Origin: Victivallales bacterium | GTDB lineage: Bacteria > Verrucomicrobiota > Lentisphaeria > Oligosphaerales > Oligosphaeraceae | NCBI GenBank assembly: GCA_017535315.1 | Contig: JAFXUD010000067.1 | Coordinates: forward strand, 1-64,000 | Length of the DNA: 64,000 nucleotides | Direction of reading: 5' to 3' | Shown: piece after piece, positions 26,548 to 33,958 of the stretch | How the letters are laid out: the number at the start of each line of letters is the position of its first letter | Position numbering within the stretch: the stretch's first letter is position 1 | Notes under the pieces: model-generated | Told to the model about the DNA's origin: nothing | The model's database searches: none | Seen by the model: the letters and a program-made list of their open reading frames with translations, nothing else | Program-made: the position numbers and the translations under genes

Positions 26548-27840
26548 ATGAAAGTCACTGCCACACCGAACGACTGGCGGGAAATCATCTACTGCGGGCT
26601 TGAAAACCAGCAGATCGATTTCAAATCGCCCCAGGACTGGGTCAAGATTGGCCGCAGCGGACGGGCAAAATTCGCCCGTCATGCCATTGCGCTGGCCAAC
26701 ACGAATGGCGGCTATGTGGTGGTGGGCGTGGCGGAGGACAACGACGGCAACCCAACGAAGTATATCGGGATGACCGAAGAGGAGGCCGCCTCCTTCGACC
26801 CGAGCACCGTCGGGCAGACCATCAGCCGCAGCGCGGACCCGCCTGTCTCCATTGACATCGTGCGTCCCGTTGTGGATGGCAAACGGTATGTAGTGTTGGT
26901 TGTCTATCCCTTCAAGGATATGCCCCATGTGTGCAGCAACGCCTTCCCCGATGAACTGCGGACAGGCGTCTTCTATGTGCGTACGCCCGATGCCCGCAGC
27001 CATCCTGCGGAGAAAGCCTCCGAGTTGCATCAACTGATACAGCGTGCGCTTCGCAACCAGCGCCAGATGCTGGGTCGAATGCTGCGCGGCATTTTGTATG
27101 AGGAGCGTCAGGTGGACAGCAACGAAAGCATCGTGTTTCCTCCCTTCCTAGAGCGTAGCCGCCGCCAGGCGCGCGAACAGCTTGGCAACAACGTTGTGCG
27201 TAGCAAGCCGTTGTTCGAGGTGATTTGCCGCCCCACGGCCCCCTTTGACGATCTCACACTGACAAAGGTGCGTCAGGCTCTGCATGGCATAGCAACCCCC
27301 AGATTGTCGGATTTGCCGTGGGGAAACGCAAGTCTTACCTCCACGATTCACGCCACGAATGAATCGGTGTGCGGGAAGCAGGTTCTCGGTGACGGTACGC
27401 CAGTCTGCTTCTGGGAGTTTTTCATGAACGGTCTCTTTTTTTCGTCGATACTGCTTCCGTTGGAGGAGGGCAAGGAAAAGTGCATCCAGTCAAAGCATCT
27501 AATGCGGCTCTCCATCGTGGCGGTTTCGATGTTAGGACAGTTCTATTCAATGTTGCAGCATGACGATGCGCTACTGGACATTACCTTCCGCGTGGTCAAC
27601 AGTTTTGAACTGGAACTGGTGGGACTGCGGAATGCGCGTGAGGGAGAACACTACGTCAGTGGAATCATGGACATCGAGGTGACGAAGCAGCGTTCCGCAG
27701 GCGATTTGGAGGGCGGAGCTGCTTCCGATGCGGCGGCCCAGCTCTATGCTGAACTATGCGAACGCTTCAACGTGCCTTTTGACGATGCGAATGTAACGGA
27801 ACTTCGCGCACGCTACGAATCCTTCCTGGAACAGGGGTGA
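26548..27840 (+). CDS. AlbA_2 (Schlafen-type) domain protein
   Basis: 430 residues. Residues about 15-150 match the Schlafen AlbA_2 putative nucleic-acid-binding domain: QQIDFKSPQDW, then KFARHAIALANTNGGYVVVGVAED, then YPFKDMPHVC and a conserved VRTPDARSH-type strand. The remaining 280 residues are unassigned and have no wHTH that I can see. A regulatory or defence-related role is possible but not shown. No Shine-Dalgarno is visible before the ATG. A short inverted repeat (GCAATT...AATTGC) lies between the genes. Confidence 0.72.
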   Translation: MKVTATPNDWREIIYCGLENQQIDFKSPQDWVKIGRSGRAKFARHAIALANTNGGYVVVGVAEDNDGNPTKYIGMTEEEAASFDPSTVGQTISRSADPPVSIDIVRPVVDGKRYVVLVVYPFKDMPHVCSNAFPDELRTGVFYVRTPDARSHPAEKASELHQLIQRALRNQRQMLGRMLRGILYEERQVDSNESIVFPPFLERSRRQAREQLGNNVVRSKPLFEVICRPTAPFDDLTLTKVRQALHGIATPRLSDLPWGNASLTSTIHATNESVCGKQVLGDGTPVCFWEFFMNGLFFSSILLPLEEGKEKCIQSKHLMRLSIVAVSMLGQFYSMLQHDDALLDITFRVVNSFELELVGLRNAREGEHYVSGIMDIEVTKQRSAGDLEGGAASDAAAQLYAELCERFNVPFDDANVTELRARYESFLEQG

Positions 27841-27973
27841 GGGGCAGAGGACGCGCTACGCGCACCCCAGCTTGCCCTTTTGCCTTTGACCTCTAGCAGT
27901 TGTGGCACTGTATGCGCCATGGGAGGAGAAGGGTGCGCTTCGTGCGCCCCAGTTTATTACAACGAGGAATACA

Positions 27974-30262
27974 ATGGCAAAAAACATCATCCAATTCACT
28001 GCTTTTTCGTTGCTTATGGTGCTCTCGACTTTATATGCCCAGGAGGTGATTGTCCACGCCAACGCCCAGTTTGCAGCGTCGGAGCTGTATGTGCATCTTA
28101 AGAAAGTGTTTGGGCGCGAGTTTTCCATTGTTACCGAAGAGGAGTTTGCGGGAGACAAGCCTGCGTTTTATGTGGGGCAGACCGCCTTCGCGAAGAAGCA
28201 GGGGATTGAGTTTGCGTCCTTTGCGCCAGAGGAGTGGCTCTACTGCACGAAAGACGGCAGCATCATTCTCACGGGGCATGAACTCAACGGAGCCGAATAT
28301 GCCGTGTGGCACTTCCTGGAAGAAGAACTGGGCGTGCGCTGGTTCACTTTCGAATCGACATATATTCCCAAGAGGGAGAAACTGGTCTTCGGTGAACTCA
28401 ACAAACGCGGCAAACCCGCCTTTCTGGAGAGGCAGATTTATTCGGCGTCATGGAGGCATGGGCTGCAGAAAGAGTGGTTGACGAAGAATATAGAGTTTGA
28501 GAGGCGAAACCGCCTCAATGAGCGGTGGTCGCCTGTGAGACTTTCGCGGCAGGTCAACCACTGCCACAGCTTCTACGACTACGTCAGCCCTGAAAAATAC
28601 TTCAAGGAGCACCCCGAGTACTTCAGCATGAACAAGGAAGGGAAGCGCTACCACGGCAAGGGCAGGGCATACGGCCAACTCTGCCTGAGCAACCCCGAGG
28701 TTGCGCAGGTTGCCGTTAAGCACCTGCGGGAGTATATCGCCAAGGACAGAACCACTCTCCCAAAGGAAAAATGGCCCGTCATGTATGACATCTCCCAGTT
28801 GGACAGCACCGATGACATCTGCCAGTGCCCCGAATGCAGGAAAATCATCGATGCGGAAGGCGGCGACAGTGCCTTGGTAGTGCTCTTTGTGAACAGGGTG
28901 GCCGAGGCCATTGCCGACGAATACCCCGATATTCTCCTGCGCACCTTCGCCTATGTTTCGACAGAGAAGGCTCCCAAGACCTTCCATCCCGCGAAGAATG
29001 TGCTGGTGCGATGGTGCGACGTCTATACGCGAAGCGACTGTTTCCGTCCACTTACTTCCAAGTTCAACGACAGGCAGCGGGCACTGGTCGAGGGGTGGCG
29101 CAGGCTGGATGCGCATCTGGTGCTGTGGGACTACTGGAACATGGACATCGAAGGTCCTTACTTCACGCCGCCTCGCGTCGAGACCATGGTCGATGCCATT
29201 GCGCCTGATATGCCGTATTTCCTTTCGTCGGGCTTCGACATGATTTTCATCGAGGCAGAGACCGCCCAGTTCAAGAATCCGCAGAACTTCTATGACCTGC
29301 AGTACTGGCTCGGAACACACTTGATGGAAGATCCTGACTTAGATGTAGAGGCCCTCATTGCAGATTTTATGGAGAAGCACTATGGCCCTGCCGCCGCAAA
29401 GATGCGCGATGCGCTGGAGATGGTCCGCACCGCTGTGCGCGATGATTCCGAACCCATGTTCTACGTCATCCGCTCATTGCGCCAGTACCAGACGGCCTCG
29501 TTTGTCAACAGATTCTACGGCCTGCTTAAGGAGGCCCGCGCTTTGACGCCAGATGGCTCCGACTACAGGATGCGCGTTGAGAAGGAGCTATTGACACCTC
29601 TGGCCGTAATGATGACAAACTCGGGCTTTGTGCCTGCTGGGCACCGCAAGGAACTGCTCGACGAGTACAGAACCTACAAAATCGCACGGCTTGACAAATA
29701 TGCGGCGCCCGACAAGAGGCCTGCCTTTGAAAAGGCCTTGAAGGAGGATTTGGAGAAATATGGCTTCGAGATGAAAGTCCCTGAACAGTTCGCTAAATAC
29801 TCAGCCGACCAGATACGTCTGCTGGCCTACCCGCAATTTGCATCCACCGAACCAGACACCGATTCTGTGACGGGACGCGCCATGGTCTCGCCTCCTGAAG
29901 GAACAAATACTAAGCACGTCATGAAGCAACAGGCGGGGAATCTGAAGCCTACCTGGTTCGGTGCATACGACTATTCGAGCAAGCGCAGCATCCAGATCAA
30001 ACTAGACGACATTCCACAGGACGAGAAGTACCATTGGTATCGTATCGGCAAGTTTGAAATCGGGACACGTTCCATCATCTGGGGCTTCTTCTGGCGCATG
30101 GAGGTCAAGCTCGATTCGTTCTGGACCCCTGCCGACGGTGCGCCAGGCTACAACACATGGACAGTCTGGATTTCCGCCAAAATCACAGGCCCTGCATACG
30201 TCAAGGACTCGCAGAAGGAAAACCGAATCTTCCTTGACCAAGTCGTTCTGCTCAAGGAGTAG
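27974..30262 (+). CDS. Secreted DUF4838 protein
   Basis: About 762 residues with a signal peptide (MAKNIIQFTAFSLLMVLSTLYAQ). The N-terminal 100 residues resemble the alpha-glucuronidase-type N-terminal domain (ELYVHLKKVFGREFSIV, then ILTGHELNGAEYAVWHFLEEELGVRWF). The DUF4838 barrel follows at about 180-480, with ECRKIID-type Cys pairs (CQCPEC) and VLWDYWNMDIEGPY. The C-terminal 200 residues are beta-rich. Members are suspected glycoside hydrolases of Bacteroidota, Planctomycetota and Lentisphaerota. I start at ATG 27974 with AGGA at 27965-27968 rather than at 27902. Its gap upstream (27841-27973) shows only short GC-rich palindromes. Confidence 0.82.
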   Translation: MAKNIIQFTAFSLLMVLSTLYAQEVIVHANAQFAASELYVHLKKVFGREFSIVTEEEFAGDKPAFYVGQTAFAKKQGIEFASFAPEEWLYCTKDGSIILTGHELNGAEYAVWHFLEEELGVRWFTFESTYIPKREKLVFGELNKRGKPAFLERQIYSASWRHGLQKEWLTKNIEFERRNRLNERWSPVRLSRQVNHCHSFYDYVSPEKYFKEHPEYFSMNKEGKRYHGKGRAYGQLCLSNPEVAQVAVKHLREYIAKDRTTLPKEKWPVMYDISQLDSTDDICQCPECRKIIDAEGGDSALVVLFVNRVAEAIADEYPDILLRTFAYVSTEKAPKTFHPAKNVLVRWCDVYTRSDCFRPLTSKFNDRQRALVEGWRRLDAHLVLWDYWNMDIEGPYFTPPRVETMVDAIAPDMPYFLSSGFDMIFIEAETAQFKNPQNFYDLQYWLGTHLMEDPDLDVEALIADFMEKHYGPAAAKMRDALEMVRTAVRDDSEPMFYVIRSLRQYQTASFVNRFYGLLKEARALTPDGSDYRMRVEKELLTPLAVMMTNSGFVPAGHRKELLDEYRTYKIARLDKYAAPDKRPAFEKALKEDLEKYGFEMKVPEQFAKYSADQIRLLAYPQFASTEPDTDSVTGRAMVSPPEGTNTKHVMKQQAGNLKPTWFGAYDYSSKRSIQIKLDDIPQDEKYHWYRIGKFEIGTRSIIWGFFWRMEVKLDSFWTPADGAPGYNTWTVWISAKITGPAYVKDSQKENRIFLDQVVLLKE

Positions 30263-30274
30263 GGGAGCTTCACT

Positions 30275-30372
30275 AAAAAGGGACAGGAGGGACAGGAGGG
30301 ACGGGAGAGACGGGAGGAACAGCGAAATTGCGCTAGGTCTTTCCCGTCGCTCCCGTCTCTCCTGTCTCTTTA
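30275..30372. repeat. 9-bp purine repeat forming a long imperfect hairpin
   Basis: Units GGGACAGGA, GGGACAGGA, GGGACGGGA and GAGACGGGA (30280-30315) are followed, after about 25 bases, by a pyrimidine-rich complement (30341-30371). Together they make an imperfect stem of roughly 30 bp after the DUF4838 gene. It could act as a bidirectional terminator, but no T-run follows. No gene lies in 30263-30517. Confidence 0.7.
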
Positions 30373-30426
30373 GTCGTTAAAGGAGTACTGGCGGCAGCAG
30401 AGCGAAAAGAAAAACAGTTGTTTGAG

Positions 30427-30454
30427 TTGATTTCGCGAGAAAAACTGATACATT
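30427..30454 (+). promoter_or_regulatory. Predicted sigma-70 promoter of the phosphofructokinase gene
   Basis: TTGATT (30427-30432), 16 bases, TACATT (30449-30454), ending about 63 bases before the ATG. Confidence 0.45.
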
Positions 30455-30517
30455 TAAAAGAAAAGAGTTTTATTAAGTGAAAGGCATTGCACAACCAATC
30501 ATAAGGAGATTAGCCTG

Positions 30518-31846
30518 ATGCTTCCGCAGAACATGAGTATGGGCATTGAGGAGATTACCGATCTGGACTTTTCCGTGAAACGTGTCGGGACTCCCACGCT
30601 GGAATCCACATTGAAAGATGTCATTTTTGTGGATGACAACGAGACGGTCGCGTACTGTGCGGACCCCGCCGTGAACGCGGAGATTCTGGCAAAGGGGAAG
30701 AAGGTGCCCGCCTTTCTGGCGGCAGGACCGCGGCGGCAGCTCTACCACGATGCATCCTGGACGCGTGCGGCCATCGTCACCTGCGGCGGCATCTGCCCTG
30801 GTTTGAACGATGTCATCAAGGCCCTCGTCAACACCCTCTACTACACATACGGCGTGGATAACATCTTCGGCATTCAGTACGGATACAGCGGGCTCATCCC
30901 GTCGTATGGGCTGAAACCCGTCATCCTGACGCCTGACGTGGTGGATGACATCCATACCACGGGCGGCACCATCCTTGGCTCGTCGCGCGGCGCGCAGGAC
31001 GAGGTGGAGATGGTCAAGACCCTGGAGCGACTCAACATCAACATCCTCTTCACGATCGGTGGTGACGGCACGCAGCGTGGCGCACACGCCATTGCACAGG
31101 AAATCCAGAAGCGCAAGCTCCCGATTTCGGTGGTCGGCATCCCGAAGACCATCGACAACGACCTCAACTTCATGGAGAAGACCTTCGGCTTCGAGACGGC
31201 TGTGCAGACGGCCTCGCCCATCATCAGTTGCGCCCACAATGAGGCGAAGGGGTGCTATAACGGCATTGGCCTCATCAAACTCATGGGGCGTGACTCTGGC
31301 TTCATCGCCGCATACGCCAGCCTGGCGAATTCACTGGTGAACTTCTGTCTGATACCCGAGGTGCCCTTTACGCTGATGGGCGAGAAGGGATTCCTGCCTG
31401 CATTGGAGAAACGCCTCTCCCAAAAGCACCATGCCGTGATTGTTGTGGCAGAAGGCGCAGGCCAGCAACTTTTCCAGGAGTCGGAGGCTGTTCTGGACAA
31501 ATCAGGCAACAAGCTTCACAACGACATTGGTGTCTTTTTGAAGGATTCAATCGTCAAATACTTTAAGTTCAAGAATATCGAATGCGGCGTAAAGTACTTT
31601 GACCCCAGTTACAACATTCGTAGCACCCCCGCAAACGGCATGGATTCCATCTTCTGCCTGCACTTGGCGCAGCACGCCGTGCATGCCGCCATGGCGGGCA
31701 TGACGGACATCGTCGTGGGCAACTGGCAAGGCTACTTCACCTACGTCCCAATTGCGCTTGCCACCATGTACCGCCGCAAAATTGATCCGCGCGGGCAACT
31801 TTGGCAGAGCGTCTTGCTGGCAAACCGTCAGGACAGGTACTGGTAG
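30518..31846 (+). CDS. 6-phosphofructokinase (PfkA superfamily)
   Basis: 442 residues, longer than E. coli PfkA and similar to the plant/protist-like long group. Motifs include IVTCGGICPGLNDVI (nucleotide site), FTIGGDGTQRG, VGIPKTIDNDL with the catalytic Asp, and LMGRDSGFIA. The Gly in GGDG favours ATP over pyrophosphate, while the Lys in PKTIDND is typical of the pyrophosphate-type branch. The same combination is known in ATP-dependent enzymes of trypanosomatids, so ATP use is the best guess. The RBS AAGGAG (30503-30508) precedes the ATG. The APH-type kinase gene starts close behind the stop. Confidence 0.9.
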   Translation: MLPQNMSMGIEEITDLDFSVKRVGTPTLESTLKDVIFVDDNETVAYCADPAVNAEILAKGKKVPAFLAAGPRRQLYHDASWTRAAIVTCGGICPGLNDVIKALVNTLYYTYGVDNIFGIQYGYSGLIPSYGLKPVILTPDVVDDIHTTGGTILGSSRGAQDEVEMVKTLERLNINILFTIGGDGTQRGAHAIAQEIQKRKLPISVVGIPKTIDNDLNFMEKTFGFETAVQTASPIISCAHNEAKGCYNGIGLIKLMGRDSGFIAAYASLANSLVNFCLIPEVPFTLMGEKGFLPALEKRLSQKHHAVIVVAEGAGQQLFQESEAVLDKSGNKLHNDIGVFLKDSIVKYFKFKNIECGVKYFDPSYNIRSTPANGMDSIFCLHLAQHAVHAAMAGMTDIVVGNWQGYFTYVPIALATMYRRKIDPRGQLWQSVLLANRQDRYW

Positions 31847-31863
31847 AGGATTTGGCGTCGTTT

Positions 31864-32886
31864 ATGGACGAGTGCAGGGAGATACTCGAATCGTGCTACC
31901 CCGACATAGGCATTCCTGTTTCCATTGAGGAGGGGGGCGGCACGGCGGGACACTGCTGGCGCATTGCAACGACTGGTGGTAAATATCTGCTTCGCCGTCG
32001 CGGCAGACGCACCAGCGAACCAAGTTTGGTGCAGCGCGACCACGCCTTCCGTCGCTTTTTGGTAGCAGGCGGCATTCCGACGAGCTGTGCGCTTCCTGGG
32101 CGAGGCGGGGACTGTTATTTCATCGCCAACGGCTTTGCCTACGAACTGCATCCATTTGTCGAGGGTCGTTTCATGCAGGCGGATTCCGCAGATGAACTGC
32201 GGAACCTGGCAAGTTGCCTGGCGCGTTTTCACAAGGTGGCGGCTGGTTTTCGCAACCAGTGTTCTCCGTTAGAGTTCAATCAGTTCGGCGCGGCTTTGCC
32301 CGACTATGCCAAACGGAGCTCGCGTATTGACGATCCTGAAGGGATGTTTTGGGCACTGAAGGGGTTTTATGATTCGCTGGATTCCGATGGGCGTGAAAAG
32401 GTTGCATTTGTCCTCTCGCTGGCGGAAAAACTGGCTGCGGAGTATGGCTCGGACATCTATGCGCAGGTGGATGACGGCTTCATCCACGGAGACCTGAATC
32501 TGACGAACATCCTGTTCGCGGAGGACGGTTCTGTCGCGGGGCTGTTTGACTTTGACTGGGCGATGCCTGGTGCGCGCATCCGCGATGTGGCGGATGCCCT
32601 GCATTTCTTTGCAGGTGGCCTGCCAAAGCCATTCTCCAGCAACGATATCTGGGGACTGACGCAAATTCCGCGTTTCAATGGGAGGCGAACGACTCTGTTT
32701 TTGGATGCGTATAATGCCAACTATCCGCTATCCAATTTAGAGCGCAAGCTGCTTCTTGCCGCCTGGGAGGCGCGTGTTTTGGCGTTTCACATCGAGGGGA
32801 TGGCGAAGGTCCCGCTTGAACGTCGCATCGAGTTTTTGACACGCGAGATGCCTGATTTCGTGCATCACGCGCAAACTCTTTTTTGA
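31864..32886 (+). CDS. APH-family phosphotransferase
   Basis: About 340 residues with the aminoglycoside-phosphotransferase/choline-kinase fold: WRIATTGGKYLLRRRG (nucleotide Lys region), the Brenner-type motif IHGDLNLTNILF, and GLFDFDWA with the metal-binding Asp. Family members phosphorylate homoserine, choline, sugars or aminoglycosides, and the context (directly behind a phosphofructokinase) favours a metabolic sugar or amino-alcohol kinase. The open frame begins with TTG 31801 inside pfk. ATG 31864 and TTG 31852 are also possible starts; I take the ATG, although its RBS (GAGG at 31846) is distant. Confidence 0.75.
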   Translation: MDECREILESCYPDIGIPVSIEEGGGTAGHCWRIATTGGKYLLRRRGRRTSEPSLVQRDHAFRRFLVAGGIPTSCALPGRGGDCYFIANGFAYELHPFVEGRFMQADSADELRNLASCLARFHKVAAGFRNQCSPLEFNQFGAALPDYAKRSSRIDDPEGMFWALKGFYDSLDSDGREKVAFVLSLAEKLAAEYGSDIYAQVDDGFIHGDLNLTNILFAEDGSVAGLFDFDWAMPGARIRDVADALHFFAGGLPKPFSSNDIWGLTQIPRFNGRRTTLFLDAYNANYPLSNLERKLLLAAWEARVLAFHIEGMAKVPLERRIEFLTREMPDFVHHAQTLF

Positions 32887-32890
32887 ATCT

Positions 32891-33033
32891 GGAATTGTTC
32901 AAAAGGGGAGCAAATAGGCACTATTTGCAAGGCGCAAAGGAACTGGGGAAATCGCCTGCTCGTGGGTTTCGCTCGCGCCACCCACGGCTATGCTCCTGCC
33001 GCCGCTATGCTGCTTACCTTTCTGAATAGTTAC
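32891..33033. mobile_element. MITE-like element, family B copy 2 (143 bp, degenerate)
   Basis: The right end (CTTTCTGAATAGTTAC) matches family B. The left end GGAATTGTTCAAAAGGGG matches at about 14 of 18 positions. The interior shares the CCACCCACGGCTATGCTC and TGCCGCCGCT blocks with the other copies. No target duplication is visible, so it is probably old. It accounts for the gap before the pilin-like gene. Confidence 0.65.
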
Positions 33034-33075
33034 AAATATGATTTCAACCCCAATAGATTTTGTCTGGAGATGTCT

Positions 33076-33786
33076 ATGAAAAGGAAACGATTTTTTACGC
33101 TGATTGAGCTGTTAGTGGTGATTGCCATTATCGCAATTTTGGCGGCCATGCTACTCCCTGCCCTTGCTAAGGCCAGGGAGAAAGCTCGCGCCATCACGTG
33201 CGTCAACAACTTCAAGCAACTGGGCATTGTGGATGCCCTCTACAACTCCGACTATGAGGATTATTTGTCGCCAGGCACTATCGGGGACACGACCCAGGTC
33301 TATTTCCTCAAATGGCCCTTTGCAAATTACACCAACGAAGTACTGCATCTTGGCTTGCCCACCAACAAATACGGGGTGACGGGGCCCACGGACGCCAAAG
33401 TCGCTGGCCCGCTTTTCTGCCCTTCGGACAGCCTGAGGCTGGAGCATCCTAACAACGCGCATGTCTCCTACTCGAAGAACTACTATGGCTGCGGCGACTA
33501 TCGGCGTGCCGACACCTCGGATTACATCCTGACCCTTCATGAACTCAAGAAGCCATCCTCCAAACTCATACGGGCCGATGGGGGCCATAATGACGAAAAC
33601 GGAAAATACTGCAATCTGGCTGGCACTGGATATCCATTCAGGATGTCTGGAAACATCATTGGAACGGCAATTGATTTCCGTCATAACAACAGGGGGAATG
33701 TCCAGTGGTTTGACGGGCATGTCAGCAGCGGTACTCTTCAGGAGTTCGCACTCCAGACAAATCTGACCCTGCCAGCCAGAGACTAG
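33076..33786 (+). CDS. Pilin-like protein, type II N-terminal methylation domain, H-X9-DG
   Basis: About 236 residues. [20 protein letters not shown] forms the prepilin signal and helix. The C-terminal signature is [16 protein letters not shown], a canonical H-X9-DG. The start at ATG 33076 follows CTGGAG (33064-33069); another ATG at 33070 overlaps that RBS. The open frame back to 32962 is within the family B element. The stop codon (33784-33786) forms part of the CTAG at the edge of element D, and without the element the downstream DUF4838 gene would begin only some 15 bases later, so the two were an operon. Confidence 0.88.
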   Translation: MKRKRFFTLIELLVVIAIIAILAAMLLPALAKAREKARAITCVNNFKQLGIVDALYNSDYEDYLSPGTIGDTTQVYFLKWPFANYTNEVLHLGLPTNKYGVTGPTDAKVAGPLFCPSDSLRLEHPNNAHVSYSKNYYGCGDYRRADTSDYILTLHELKKPSSKLIRADGGHNDENGKYCNLAGTGYPFRMSGNIIGTAIDFRHNNRGNVQWFDGHVSSGTLQEFALQTNLTLPARD

Positions 33787-33940
33787 TGCTCTGTTTCAAT
33801 TTAAAACCAACATAGTCGCGCATTTTTCGGCTGTTTCCTTGTGAGTTGCTTCTTACATAGGAAACTATGCGCGGTGCAACTCTCAAACAAACATCTCGAA
33901 AACTTCATCAGCTCTGTTTGTTATCAATTGAAACGGAGCA
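33787..33940. mobile_element. MITE-like element D (154 bp) with CTAG flanks
   Basis: Inverted ends TGCTCTGTTTCAATTT (33787-33802) and, reversed from the right edge, TGCTCCGTTTCAATTG match at 14 of 16 positions. CTAG flanks both sides (33783-33786 and 33941-33944), either as a 4-bp target duplication or as a palindromic tip. The centre contains TTACATAGGAAACTATGCGC (33853), which closely matches the centre of element C. There is no ORF. Confidence 0.8.
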
Positions 33941-33958
33941 CTAGTGGAGGGTAGGCCA

